A stretch of 35,104 bases of DNA, taken from Myxococcales bacterium (lineage in GTDB: Bacteria > Myxococcota_A > Polyangia > Polyangiales > Polyangiaceae). The position numbers and the translations under genes are program-made. The notes below the pieces were generated by a model that ran no database searches, was not told where the DNA came from, and saw nothing but the letters and a program-made list of their open reading frames with translations. Positions 18,401 through 25,116 of this stretch are shown one piece after another. Position 1 is the first letter of the stretch, and every line of letters begins with the position of its first letter. The stretch covers positions 1 through 35,104 of the forward strand of contig JACPVJ010000195.1 of assembly GCA_016191785.1 (NCBI GenBank). The letters run 5' to 3'.

Positions 18401-18622
18401 GAACAAGGGGCGCTCGAAGCGGACGTAGTGCTCCGGCAAGAGGCGCGTCCAGGTCAGCCCGAGGTAGAACGCCGGGAGCGCGCCGAGCAGGGTGAGCGAT
18501 AGCAGGAGGGGGCGCCGCCCGAGCCCGGCCTGCCGCAGCGCAAACGCCAGGTAGGTGCCGAACACGAGCGCGCCCAGCACGAGCGCGACCCAGGGGAGCT
18601 GGGCGGCGAAGGCGGGCGGCAT
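15494..18622 (-). CDS. Large membrane protein: VWA, amidotransferase-like segment, second VWA
   Basis: This 1042-residue protein has four membrane segments near the N-terminus (about 8-28, 36-56, 74-92, 103-122). A first von Willebrand A domain follows, with the MIDAS motif DRSRS (138-142) and RIVVLSDGVSTRG near 224-235. A beta-rich region comes next, then a class I amidotransferase-like segment (about 405-470) with DVLVLSDISAPDLSSTQIDA and LGGGLLLMGGDKSLGPGGF but no catalytic Cys. A second VWA has MIDAS DYSGS (486-490) and LLLFADGADAEE. A beta-rich stretch and one more membrane helix (about residue 900) precede a Pro/Ala/Arg-rich tail of about 120 residues ending in LSAAEILLARRRGRRG. The ATG 18622 overlaps the upstream stop as TGATG. 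Both MIDAS motifs look intact, so metal-dependent protein binding at the periplasmic face is likely (inference). Substrate is unknown. Confidence 0.9.
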   Translation of the reverse strand: MPPAFAAQLPWVALVLGALVFGTYLAFALRQAGLGRRPLLLSLTLLGALPAFYLGLTWTRLLPEHYVRFERPLFALPVAVVVAAIAHRLLALSPRQGASRRVLTELLIGASALAAGLAVVGAELGKPLDRLAVVIAIDRSRSIDLVPEADARVRSELQLAELGMRDDDRIGTLAFAAEAAIEDPLRPRTRLPAPQKVELGRDGTDIAGAIRRALAEVPADSAARIVVLSDGVSTRGDPLEAAAAAVAAGIPVDVVPLDQAKVPDVRLAALRMPPRASEGETIEMRIVTSASAETPVELRIFRDGQLLRKGSAKVAAGEDVLRLREQAPGPGLHRYDVEITSLDPKLDVRPEDNSGSTFVRVRGQAAALVMEADPKLAAAMVRALEGAAFRVDTVGPSSVPADIAGFAAYDVLVLSDISAPDLSSTQIDAMASYVRDLGGGLLLMGGDKSLGPGGFGKTPIEEISPVSFDLKQERRRASLAEVIAIDYSGSMAMKAGSHTKLELANEAAARSAELLGAGDRLGVMHVDTVVSWTVPLGPVTDKAAIAKAIRAVGPGGGGIYVDLTLKDAYAALGREKVNLKHLLLFADGADAEERSGAFALVAGAKARGITTSVISLGRGGDTADLEKMARLGDGRFYLVEDAGRLPAIFAQETVLAAKSSINETTFKPAPGAPGAATRGIDIGGLPALTGYVVTIPKGRAQVHLKGPEGDPILATWSIGIGRAGAFTSDFKDRWGRTWTASPEAARMFGQLARDLTRRADDPRVRLEADASGGELHVRANLVGDDGRAESFRRLKVRVGGPDGFQREIPLEAVGAGAYAVSVPLSRPGAYIATAIDEIAGDPVATTGAVLSAGEELRPTGTDRGLLMRIAEITGGQTRDTLAGIFKERSAKRFAYTSLVPPLLLLAALTLLFGVAARKVALPERLSALPERVRARLREREARREAKAALRATAARSATTTLDALRERKAELGTELHRPSVATDAPPPSVPRFGHPSPPPRPVAAPPAAQAHAPGARPDAPPPSARGLSAAEILLARRRGRRG

Positions 18623-20583
18623 CAACCGGCCCCTCTCGGGTTGGGACGATCGGGGAGCCGGGGCGCGGCCAGCGCGGTCGGGCCCGCGACGCGAGGTCGA
18701 CGAGTGAGCCACCAGGCGTCGAACGCGATCAAGCCCAGCGCGACGGCGGCCAGCACCCAGGCCCAGTCGGTGTGGGAGTCGGCCACCGACGCCGCGTCCG
18801 CCACCCGCAAGGTCGCGCTCGCCTTGGGCAGGGGCTTGGGCGAAATGTCGCTCTCGGCCTCGCTCGTCAGGTTCGCCGCGACGAGCACGCTGCCAGGGCG
18901 CTCGCCCTTCCAGCTCACGAAATAGAAGCCCGCGTGCGCGACCTCTGGCACGACTGCCAGGCCCGCTTTGGCCGGGATCGAGAGGGTCTTTCCTGCGGGG
19001 TTTTCCACGTCCACGGCGGTCACGTCGGGGGGCACGCGGACCGTCATCGGCTCGCCGGTCCGCGCCGGCCCCGTCACGCCTCGAGCCCGATGGGCCCGCG
19101 CGAGCTCGACCACGTTGCGCACGAAGAGCACGAACGACGCTTTCAGGGGCCAGTTGCTCTCGCCCACATCGAACCCGATCAGCGTGCCGGTGCGACCCGG
19201 CGAGGACACGTCGCTGATCAGGACTCCGTCCCGGGTCTTCACCAGAGCGTCTGCTTGGCCCTCAGTTTCGATTTTGCGCGCTCGGGCGACCTCGACCCCG
19301 TCCAGGGTCAAGAAACGCAAGCGCGGGTCAGCCTCGCTCCAAGAAGTGATGCTGGGCCGTTCGACCGGCTCGGCCACGGTCGCGGTGCGACACTTTCCGG
19401 CCGGCGGATTGACCAGCACCAGGTCGCCGCCGGGCAAGGGGGCCGGACACGCACCCTCGACGACCACCAGCGCGTCTTCGGGGACGGAGGCGGTCGACAG
19501 CCCCGCGACGGTCGCGCCCAGGAGCTCGACATCTGGGTCGGCCGACAGCGCGCGCTTCACCCACGGGGCGCCGTCGCTCGGGGCGAGCACCACCGGGATC
19601 TTCCTCCCCATGGGCACCCGCGCGTACCCGCGGTCGTCGGTGGCCAGGGCGTCTTCGGGTGAGACCTCGACCACCAACCCGGTGCCACGGTCGCCGAACG
19701 TGGGCTCGAAGGTCAGCACCACGGGTGCTCGCTCCCCCGGCGCCAGGGTCAGCTTGCGAGACGCGAGCGGCTCGCTGACGTTGCGCTGACGGAGCGTGAC
19801 GAACACGTCTCGGGGCTGTTTGCCGTGGTGGGCCAGGACCGCGAAGGCCTGCACTTGGTCGCGTTTCGTGGCCGGATCGACCCCACTTCGCACGTCGACC
19901 CGCACCAGCGCGGTGTTCGGCGTCTCGCCTCCGACGTCCACCACGTCGACCGGCAACGAGACCGCAGCGAGGGCCTCGGGATCGGTCAGCGCCCGGTCGG
20001 TGACCACCACGATGCGTTTGTCCCCCGGGAGCTGCCGCAGGCGGTCCGCCGCGATGGCCAAGGAGCGCCCGATATTGCCCTCGACGTCCGTGGGCTCGAG
20101 CCGCTCGATGGCGGCCTCGAGCCTGCGGGGGTCCCGGTCCAGGGGCGAGGCGATCCTGGCCTCGCGACCCGCTTCGATCACCAGCGCGTCGGCCCCGGGG
20201 CTCAGGGCACGCACCACGTTGATGGCTGCGGCCCGCGCCGACTGAATGCGAGTGGTCCCTTCGGGGGTCTTGGCACCCATCGAGGCGCTCACGTCGACCA
20301 CGATGGCCACGTGGTCACCCACGATCGCTCCGCCGCGCGTCGCGGGCCGAGCGAACGCGAGGGCCAGCAAGAGCAAGGCGGCGAGCTGAATCAGCAACGG
20401 GACCTGCACCAGCAGGCGTTTGAACGGGTTTTTCGCCAGAAGATCGCGCTCGGCGACCGCCCACAGCCAGGTCGAGGCAACGCGCAGGCGCGTGCGCCGA
20501 ACCTTCAAGACGTAGAGCACCACGAGCGGCACCACGAGACCGAGCAGCCAGAGACCCCCGGGGCTACGCAGCTCGAACGGCAT
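18622..20583 (-). CDS. BatA-like membrane protein with VWA domain
   Basis: This 653-residue protein has the N-terminal arrangement of the BatA family (Bacteroides aerotolerance-like): a helix at about 10-27, the basic segment KVRRTRLRVAST, a second helix at about 58-78 ending LALAFARP, then a VWA domain with MIDAS DVSAS (97-101) and RIVVVTDRALTDP near 190. A long extracytoplasmic beta-rich region follows (about 230-600), and a C-terminal membrane helix (about 606-626) precedes a short basic Pro-rich tail. The first base of the next gene's ATG is the last base of this stop, so the two VWA genes are translationally coupled. It is separated from the MoxR/ABC/DUF58 genes upstream by the opposite-strand histone-like gene, and so needs its own promoter in the 410-base gap. 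A role in envelope maturation is inferred from family context. Confidence 0.9.
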   Translation of the reverse strand: MPFELRSPGGLWLLGLVVPLVVLYVLKVRRTRLRVASTWLWAVAERDLLAKNPFKRLLVQVPLLIQLAALLLLALAFARPATRGGAIVGDHVAIVVDVSASMGAKTPEGTTRIQSARAAAINVVRALSPGADALVIEAGREARIASPLDRDPRRLEAAIERLEPTDVEGNIGRSLAIAADRLRQLPGDKRIVVVTDRALTDPEALAAVSLPVDVVDVGGETPNTALVRVDVRSGVDPATKRDQVQAFAVLAHHGKQPRDVFVTLRQRNVSEPLASRKLTLAPGERAPVVLTFEPTFGDRGTGLVVEVSPEDALATDDRGYARVPMGRKIPVVLAPSDGAPWVKRALSADPDVELLGATVAGLSTASVPEDALVVVEGACPAPLPGGDLVLVNPPAGKCRTATVAEPVERPSITSWSEADPRLRFLTLDGVEVARARKIETEGQADALVKTRDGVLISDVSSPGRTGTLIGFDVGESNWPLKASFVLFVRNVVELARAHRARGVTGPARTGEPMTVRVPPDVTAVDVENPAGKTLSIPAKAGLAVVPEVAHAGFYFVSWKGERPGSVLVAANLTSEAESDISPKPLPKASATLRVADAASVADSHTDWAWVLAAVALGLIAFDAWWLTRRPRVAGPTALAAPRLPDRPNPRGAG

Positions 20584-20900
20584 GTGGCGGGCAGCTTAGC
20601 TTGGACTCGCGTGCCGGTCTGCCACCGAGAATCGGGACCCTTCGGAGCCCTGCGCTCACCCCGCGCGGGGCCCCGCTGCGCTCCGCGAAATCGGCATGAA
20701 AACAGCCGTTCGCGCCCTCCAGAGTCGGTGCGAGCGCGTCGTGGTTCGCGGTGGGTGCGCGCGCAGTGAACGCGCTCGGGAGCGTGTCGTCGCGCGTGGT
20801 CGCGCGCTCTCGCTCGAGCACGCTCGAGCACGACCGCGCTGCGTGATCGAGTCATGCGATCGTGACGAGCTCGAGCGCGGGCGTGACGATCGAGATCGCA

Positions 20901-20934
20901 CATGCATGAAAAGATCGTCTTGACGAGATGCATG
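20901..20934. promoter_or_regulatory. Nested inverted repeats upstream of the histone-like gene
   Basis: Outer arms CATGCAT (20901-20907) and ATGCATG (20928-20934) are perfect complements. Between them TCGTC-TT-GACGA (20915-20926) forms a second inverted repeat. The block lies 60-90 bases before the ATG at 20994 and includes a TTGACG that could be a -35 element. It may be an operator or a transcript hairpin; which one cannot be told. Confidence 0.4.
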
Positions 20935-20960
20935 CTGATGGATGAAAGTGTGTTCACCCT

Positions 20961-20975
20961 GCTCATTCAATGAGC
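20961..20975. promoter_or_regulatory. 15-bp palindrome just before the histone-like gene
   Basis: GCTCATT-C-AATGAGC is a perfect inverted repeat with 7-bp arms around one central base, ending 18 bases before the ATG at 20994 and 6 bases before the GGAG ribosome site. It has the symmetry of a repressor operator for a dimeric regulator, or could fold in the leader and affect translation. Confidence 0.45.
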
Positions 20976-20993
20976 TGATACGGAGAACAGATC

Positions 20994-21182
20994 ATGGCGG
21001 CAAAGAAGAAGGCATCGAAGAAGAAGGCAGCGGCTCCGGCGGCGGCTCCGGCGGCAGCGGCTCCCGCGGCCCCGAAGAAGAAGGCGCGTCGCAAGAAGGC
21101 AGCCAAGAAGGCAGCCAAGAAGGCGGCCCCCGCGGCGAAGCCGAAGAAGAAGGCGCGTCGCAAGAAGGCAGCCAAGAAGTGA
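20994..21182 (+). CDS. Histone H1-like Lys/Ala-rich DNA-binding protein
   Basis: This 62-residue protein consists almost only of Lys, Ala, Arg and Pro: an MAAKKKASKKK start, an Ala/Pro linker (about residues 13-26), then two identical 13-residue basic blocks PKKKARRKKAAKK near 27-39 and 50-62 joined by AKKAAPAAK-type sequence. This composition is that of bacterial histone H1-like proteins (Hc1, AlgP tail, HctB-like), which bind DNA non-specifically through a disordered basic chain and compact or bridge it. GGAG at 20982-20985 lies eight bases before the ATG. The gene is on the plus strand inside an otherwise minus-strand cluster and diverges from the BatA-like gene. The codon pattern AAG/GCG/GCA and the 39-bp internal repeat argue for real coding. 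Nucleoid association is inferred from composition. Confidence 0.85.
   Translation: MAAKKKASKKKAAAPAAAPAAAAPAAPKKKARRKKAAKKAAKKAAPAAKPKKKARRKKAAKK
21072..21179 (+). repeat. Internal 39-bp direct repeat in the histone-like gene
   Basis: Bases 21072-21110 and 21141-21179 are the same 39-bp unit, 69 bases apart, each encoding PKKKARRKKAAKK. Smaller AAGAAGGCAGCC units repeat in between. Such repeats can expand or contract by slippage and thus vary the length of the basic tail between strains. Confidence 0.8.
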
Positions 21183-21199
21183 GTCTCTCTCGGTGCCTG

Positions 21200-21221
21200 G
21201 TCGCTGAGCTTGCTCAGCGAC
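21200..21221 (+). terminator. Perfect 10-bp inverted repeat after the histone-like gene
   Basis: GTCGCTGAGC and GCTCAGCGAC are complementary with only TT between them, beginning 18 bases after the stop codon at 21182. The octamer GGTGCCTG flanks it on both sides (21192-21199 and 21224-21231). There is no T tract, so it is a candidate terminator or 3'-end stabilising hairpin rather than a canonical intrinsic terminator. Confidence 0.45.
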
Positions 21222-21247
21222 TTGGTGCCTGAGGGGCCGAGCGGTGG

Positions 21248-21278
21248 CGAGCGCAGCTGCCTTCGGGCGTTGCGCTCG
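21248..21278. terminator. Hairpin with TTCG tetraloop between convergent genes
   Basis: CGAGCGCA (21248-21255) pairs with TGCGCTCG (21271-21278); inside, GCC (21259-21261) and GGC (21266-21268) close a TTCG loop. A C-UUCG-G tetraloop is very stable in RNA. It lies between the convergent ends of the histone-like gene and the DUF58 gene, where it could stop or stabilise either transcript. Confidence 0.45.
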
Positions 21279-21323
21279 TGCCCCGCTGATCCCTAACCGT
21301 CGTCCGTCGGGCCCTCCCGGCGT

Positions 21324-22220
21324 TCAGTCGACGGCACGGGCGACGAATCTGCGGACGACGCCTTCGAGCGGCTCGTCGGTGCACACCCGTGTGTAGCTCG
21401 CTCCATGGCGACGCGCCCATGCGCGGAGCTCTTCGACGAGCCCGGCGAAGCGCATCACGTACGCGTCGATGGCGCTGGCGTCCATCGTGATGCTCAGTGT
21501 CTGGCCGGTCTCTGCGTCCTCGAGCTCGTAGTCGCCCTCTAGTTTTGGCTCGATTTCGCCTCGATCCACCACCTGCACCAGGGCGACGTCGTGCCCGGAA
21601 GTCACTGCGCGCGTGAGCGCGGCGGTGACCGGTCCGCCATCGAAGAAGTCGCTCAGCACGACCAGCATGCCGGGGCGCGAGGACTGCGCGACGACGTCGT
21701 CGAGCGCCCGAGCGAGCTCGACCTTTCCGCTCGGCGCGTCGCTCTGCAAGTCCCGCAGGAGCCCGGCGAGGCCGCCGCGCCCCCGGCGAGCACTCGCTCG
21801 GCGAGACAGCCCGGTGGTCGACTCGCGCGCACCGGCGACCAGCACCTGCGCGCGCTGCGACCCCGCCAGCGCCATGTAGCCGAACGCCGCGGCCAGGCGG
21901 CGGGCGACCTCGATCTTGGGTGGGTCTCCGAAGTCGAGGGACGCGGACGCGTCGAGCAGCAGGCGCACGACGACGTCCTCTTCGGCGCGGAACAGCTTGA
22001 CCACCGGCGTGCCGGTCCGGGCGAAGGCCAACCAGTCGACCCGGCGCAGGTCGTCGCCGGGCTCGTAGTTGCGATGTTCCTGGAACTCGGCCGAGCCACC
22101 GCGGCGCTTGGCCACGTGCTCGCCGGCGGCGCCCGAGCGCGCGCGGATCTCGAGGCGGCGGCGGAGCGCCTCGAGCTCGCGAACGAACTCCGGGTTCAGA
22201 AGCGAAGCGCCGAGCGCCAC
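21324..22220 (-). CDS. DUF58 domain protein (VWA-like)
   Basis: This 298-residue protein has the DUF58 signature EHRNYEPGDDLRRVDWLAFARTG split across residues 48-70, then VKLFRAEED (75-82) and a VWA-type metal motif DASAS (90-94). VVLSDFFDGG near residue 190 is the equivalent of the later MIDAS strand. No membrane helix is evident, unlike TgpA-linked DUF58 proteins. It is almost always encoded next to MoxR ATPases, as here, and is thought to work with them. The GTG start at 22220 lies two bases after the permease stop (TGA-CC-GTG) with GAGGGA upstream; longer open sequence upstream belongs to the permease gene in another frame. It is the last gene of the coupled MoxR/ABC unit and converges on the histone-like gene. 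Confidence 0.9.
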   Translation of the reverse strand: MALGASLLNPEFVRELEALRRRLEIRARSGAAGEHVAKRRGGSAEFQEHRNYEPGDDLRRVDWLAFARTGTPVVKLFRAEEDVVVRLLLDASASLDFGDPPKIEVARRLAAAFGYMALAGSQRAQVLVAGARESTTGLSRRASARRGRGGLAGLLRDLQSDAPSGKVELARALDDVVAQSSRPGMLVVLSDFFDGGPVTAALTRAVTSGHDVALVQVVDRGEIEPKLEGDYELEDAETGQTLSITMDASAIDAYVMRFAGLVEELRAWARRHGASYTRVCTDEPLEGVVRRFVARAVD

Positions 22221-22222
22221 GG

Positions 22223-23959
22223 TCAGGGTCCCTCGACCGTGGGTGCTGGCTCCGGACCCTGCTCGGTTTCGACCACCGGCTCGGGCCCCCGCGCCGCGGC
22301 TTCGTCTTCTGCGGCGAGCAGCGCGTCGAGCTCGTGCTGAGCCTTTTGGTGCGCGCGCACCACCTTGCGGGCGCGGGTCGCCGCAGCTCCAAACAAGCCC
22401 AATCCGAGCAGGCCCCAGCCGAAGGCCGAGGCCCCGCCGGCCGCCAAGATCAGCTCGGAATCGGCCGAAGCGCTGCCGAGGTGCTTCATCATCACGAACA
22501 CGTAGGTGGGCGAGGGCGACGCGAACACGAACGCGCCGTCGCTGCCCTCGGTCAGCACTCCGGCGACGGCCATCGCGAGCCACGGCCCCGCCGTGGTCAA
22601 GAACAGCGCCGCCACCAGGAGCGCGCGCGGCACGCTGGTCGTGGCCGAGCGCGCGCGGGTCCAGGCCGCGAACCCGGCCAGGAACAGGCAGTAGCCGACC
22701 AAGTACCCGCCGAACGCCACCACCCGCATGGCGTTCTCTTCGGCCTTGGGTCCGCCGGCGGTCAGCTCGGCGGCGACGCCCACCGCCATCTGCAGGCCGA
22801 GGCAGAGCGTGCCGACGACCATCAAGAGCGACACCGCGCGGGTGATGCCGGGGCCCAGGTAGCGACGGAGCTTGCCGACCTTGCGGCGGTCCCAGTGGAT
22901 CAGCACTCGGCGCGACGGGCCCAGCGGCTCGCCGGCGAAGACGAAGGCCAGGGTCGTCAGGAAGACGGCCATCGCGCCGAGGGCGATGGCCGTGGCCGCC
23001 CATCGATCGGAGCGCACCGCGAACGTCGGGACCACCGTGGCGACGCAGAAGGCCGGGGCGGACGCCAGGAACCAGCGCCGCAGCCCGCTCGAGCGGTCGT
23101 CGCTGACGCCGCCCATGTTGGCGACCGTGACCTCGTACAGGAACCAGGCGGGCACACCGATCACGACCAGCGGGGCGAGCACCAGGAAGGCCAGGTACTC
23201 GAGGCCGAGCTCGGCGCGGACGTAGGCCGTGGGCAGCCAGACCGGCGCCCCCTTGGGAATGGCCGGCCAGAGCTCGTGCACCGCCACCGAGAGCGCCACG
23301 CCGCCCAGGAGGTAGACCATGAGCGAGAGAGGGATCGCGACCAGCAGCGTGACCACGATGGCCACGGCCGAGCTCGAGAATTGCGAGCTGATGCTGAGCC
23401 CGAAGGCGACGGAGAGCACGCCGAAGCAAAAGAGCAGCGCGAAGGCGGCCAGCACCTCGGTGGCGCTGACGCCGCCGAACAGGAAGGGCAGGGCCCCGAC
23501 CGGTACCAACATCACGATGTAGAGCGAGATGTAGGTCAGCGACGCCAGGAACTTCCCTTGGGCGATGGTCGTTGGGCCGAGGCCGGTCAGCGACAGCGCC
23601 TCCCAGGTGCGACCGCTGCGCTCGCTGGCGATGGTGCTGGCGGCGACCGCGGGGCCAATCCAGGTGACCACCGCGAAGGCCAGGGAGAAGAAGGTGTGGA
23701 ACAACGCGACGCCGACCTTGGCCGGCTCGGCCTTGACGCTGGCGACGCCGCCCACCGCGCAGATCAAGAGGGCCATCAGCCCGGTGATCACCGCCAGGAT
23801 GATCGGCGTCCGCCCCAGGCGCGCCGCCTGCCGCATCTCGCGCATCCAGATCGGGTTCGGGTCGTTCTTCAGGTTCTCGACCCGGATGCGTGCCCGGTCG
23901 ATGCGACGCGACGACGGCGGCGCGTCGGCGAGGGTCGGGCGACCGGTCTGCGCGCTCAT
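22223..23959 (-). CDS. ABC-2 type transporter permease
   Basis: This 578-residue protein has roughly twelve hydrophobic segments, among them TPIILAVITGLMALLICAVGG near the N-terminus (split by family, about 50-70) and WIGPAVAASTIASERSGRTWEALSLTG, the cytosolic coupling motif typical of ABC-2 permeases (ASERSGRTWE followed by LSLTGL). The N-terminal NPIWMREMRQAAR is characteristic of permeases that face a short signal-less start. A charged tail of about 45 residues ends the protein. ATG 23959 overlaps the ATPase stop as ATGA, so it is clearly the membrane partner of that ATPase, probably moving a substrate out across the inner membrane. The long size and two halves of six segments suggest a fused or duplicated ABC-2 unit. 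Substrate unknown. Confidence 0.9.
   Translation of the reverse strand: MSAQTGRPTLADAPPSSRRIDRARIRVENLKNDPNPIWMREMRQAARLGRTPIILAVITGLMALLICAVGGVASVKAEPAKVGVALFHTFFSLAFAVVTWIGPAVAASTIASERSGRTWEALSLTGLGPTTIAQGKFLASLTYISLYIVMLVPVGALPFLFGGVSATEVLAAFALLFCFGVLSVAFGLSISSQFSSSAVAIVVTLLVAIPLSLMVYLLGGVALSVAVHELWPAIPKGAPVWLPTAYVRAELGLEYLAFLVLAPLVVIGVPAWFLYEVTVANMGGVSDDRSSGLRRWFLASAPAFCVATVVPTFAVRSDRWAATAIALGAMAVFLTTLAFVFAGEPLGPSRRVLIHWDRRKVGKLRRYLGPGITRAVSLLMVVGTLCLGLQMAVGVAAELTAGGPKAEENAMRVVAFGGYLVGYCLFLAGFAAWTRARSATTSVPRALLVAALFLTTAGPWLAMAVAGVLTEGSDGAFVFASPSPTYVFVMMKHLGSASADSELILAAGGASAFGWGLLGLGLFGAAATRARKVVRAHQKAQHELDALLAAEDEAAARGPEPVVETEQGPEPAPTVEGP
22229..22234 (-). promoter_or_regulatory. Ribosome binding site of the DUF58 gene
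   Basis: GAGGGA on the minus strand lies 8 bases before the GTG at 22220 and inside the last codons of the permease gene. It supports the GTG start and translational coupling. Confidence 0.55.
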
Positions 23960-25116
23960 TGCAGATCCCCCCGGGTGACTTCCAGGAAGATGCGCTCGAG
24001 CTCGTTGCGCTCGGGCTCGACGCCGACGATGCCCACGCCGCTGGCCACCAGGTGGCGAACGACGTCGGCCACGAAGCGATCGTTGCCCACGTAGTACACG
24101 GTGAGCTGCCCGCCCGGTCCGGGCTCGACGCCCAAGATCCCGGTGCCCCCGGCGATCAGCGGCATGACGACGCGAGAGTCCCCGAGGACCCGCAGGCGCA
24201 GGCGCTTTCGGGTCGTGGCGGGGATCTCGGCGCCGCCCGCGGTAATCACGCCGGTGGGCGGCGGCTCGGGGGCGGGGGCCTGGCCCTCGCCCGTCGCGGG
24301 CGCGGGCTCGGAGGGTGCCGGGACGAACGCTTGGATCGGGCGCGGCGCGGCCGGATCGCCCGGCGCGAGGCCCACCGCCTGCGCGGCGCGCTGGTGCTCC
24401 AGCCGCTCGGCGATCTCGCCGATCGGGCCCGAGACGACCAGCCTGCCGCGCTCCAAGATGCCCACCGACGTGCACACGTCGCTGAGCTCGGTGAGGATGT
24501 GACTGGAGAGGAAGATGGTCTTGCCGAGCTCGCGGAGCTCGAGCAGAAGGTCGCGGATCTCGATCCGCGCGCGGGGGTCGAGATCGCTCGCCGGCTCGTC
24601 CAAGATCAGGATCTTGGGGTCGTGCAGCAGAATGCGCGCCAGCCCCAGGCGCTGCTTCATGCCCTTGCTCAGGGCTGCGACCAGGCGATCTTGGAGGTTG
24701 CCCAGATCGGTGAGCTCGATCACCGTGTCGACGATGCCGAGGTTCTGCACCCGGTACGAATCGGCGAAGAACTCGAGGTACTCGCGGACCGTGATCCGGT
24801 CGTACACGCCGGCGTGATCCGGCATGTACCCGATGATCTTGCGGACCTGATCGGGATCGACCGAGACGTCGATGCCGTCGATCTCCACCCGGCCCGCCAT
24901 TGGATCGAGCAGCGTGGCCATGATGCGGATGGTCGTGGTCTTGCCCGCGCCGTTCGGCCCGATGAACCCGAAGATCTCGCCGTGCCCGACCTCGAGGCTC
25001 ACGTCCCGGAGCACGTCCATCTGGCCGTAGCGATGCCAGAGGTGGCGAACCCGGATCGCCGGCGGTTCGACCAGAGCGGGCGCGGGGGCGGGCACCCAGA
25101 GCTCGCTCTGGCTCAT
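23956..25116 (-). CDS. ABC transporter ATP-binding protein (ABC-2 exporter type)
   Basis: This 386-residue ATPase has Walker A GPNGAGKTT (53-61), signature LSKGMKQRLGLAR (149-161), Walker B ILILDEPASDLD (169-180) and H-loop FLSSHI. The form LSKGMKQ and YMPDHAGVYDRITVREYLEFFA are typical of CcmA/GldA-like exporters. A Pro/Ala-rich linker (about 225-300) leads to a C-terminal domain of about 90 residues ending GVEPERNELERIFLEVTRGD, the usual EELFLxLT-like end of these ATPases. The start at ATG 25116 overlaps the stop of the membrane-protein gene upstream (ATGA), and its own stop overlaps the permease ATG. The tandem of ATPase, permease and an accessory membrane protein matches the layout of Gld-type exporters. 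Confidence 0.94.
   Translation of the reverse strand: MSQSELWVPAPAPALVEPPAIRVRHLWHRYGQMDVLRDVSLEVGHGEIFGFIGPNGAGKTTTIRIMATLLDPMAGRVEIDGIDVSVDPDQVRKIIGYMPDHAGVYDRITVREYLEFFADSYRVQNLGIVDTVIELTDLGNLQDRLVAALSKGMKQRLGLARILLHDPKILILDEPASDLDPRARIEIRDLLLELRELGKTIFLSSHILTELSDVCTSVGILERGRLVVSGPIGEIAERLEHQRAAQAVGLAPGDPAAPRPIQAFVPAPSEPAPATGEGQAPAPEPPPTGVITAGGAEIPATTRKRLRLRVLGDSRVVMPLIAGGTGILGVEPGPGGQLTVYYVGNDRFVADVVRHLVASGVGIVGVEPERNELERIFLEVTRGDLQ

Larger units (their letters stand above)
20584..20993. other. 410-base divergent intergenic region, palindrome-rich
   Basis: This is the only gene-free stretch over 300 bases. It lies between the divergent starts of the BatA-like gene (minus) and the histone H1-like gene (plus). 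The half nearest the BatA gene is GC-rich. At 20811-20830 the 10-mer CGCTCGAGCA occurs twice in tandem. Around 20855-20895 GCGATCGTGACGA and GTGACGATCG form short direct and inverted repeats. The last 110 bases before 20994 are clearly richer in A and T than the surroundings and contain two inverted-repeat blocks described separately. A weak TTGACG (20920-20925) has no convincing -10 partner. No credible ORF is seen on either strand, since the open frames here are short, Arg-rich and unlike any protein. Confidence 0.7.

Noticed and set aside
16295..18502. 735-codon plus-strand frame opposite the double-VWA gene
   Set aside because: It is antisense to intact MIDAS motifs, with composition typical of a shadow frame.
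20920..20948. Sigma70 promoter from TTGACG for the histone-like gene
   Set aside because: No -10 hexamer with more than three matches exists at 16-18 bases; it is left only as part of the inverted-repeat block.
20505..20966. Minus-strand ORFs in the gap upstream of the BatA-like gene
   Set aside because: They are short, Arg/His/Ser-rich, overlap the palindromes and run into the BatA coding region out of frame.
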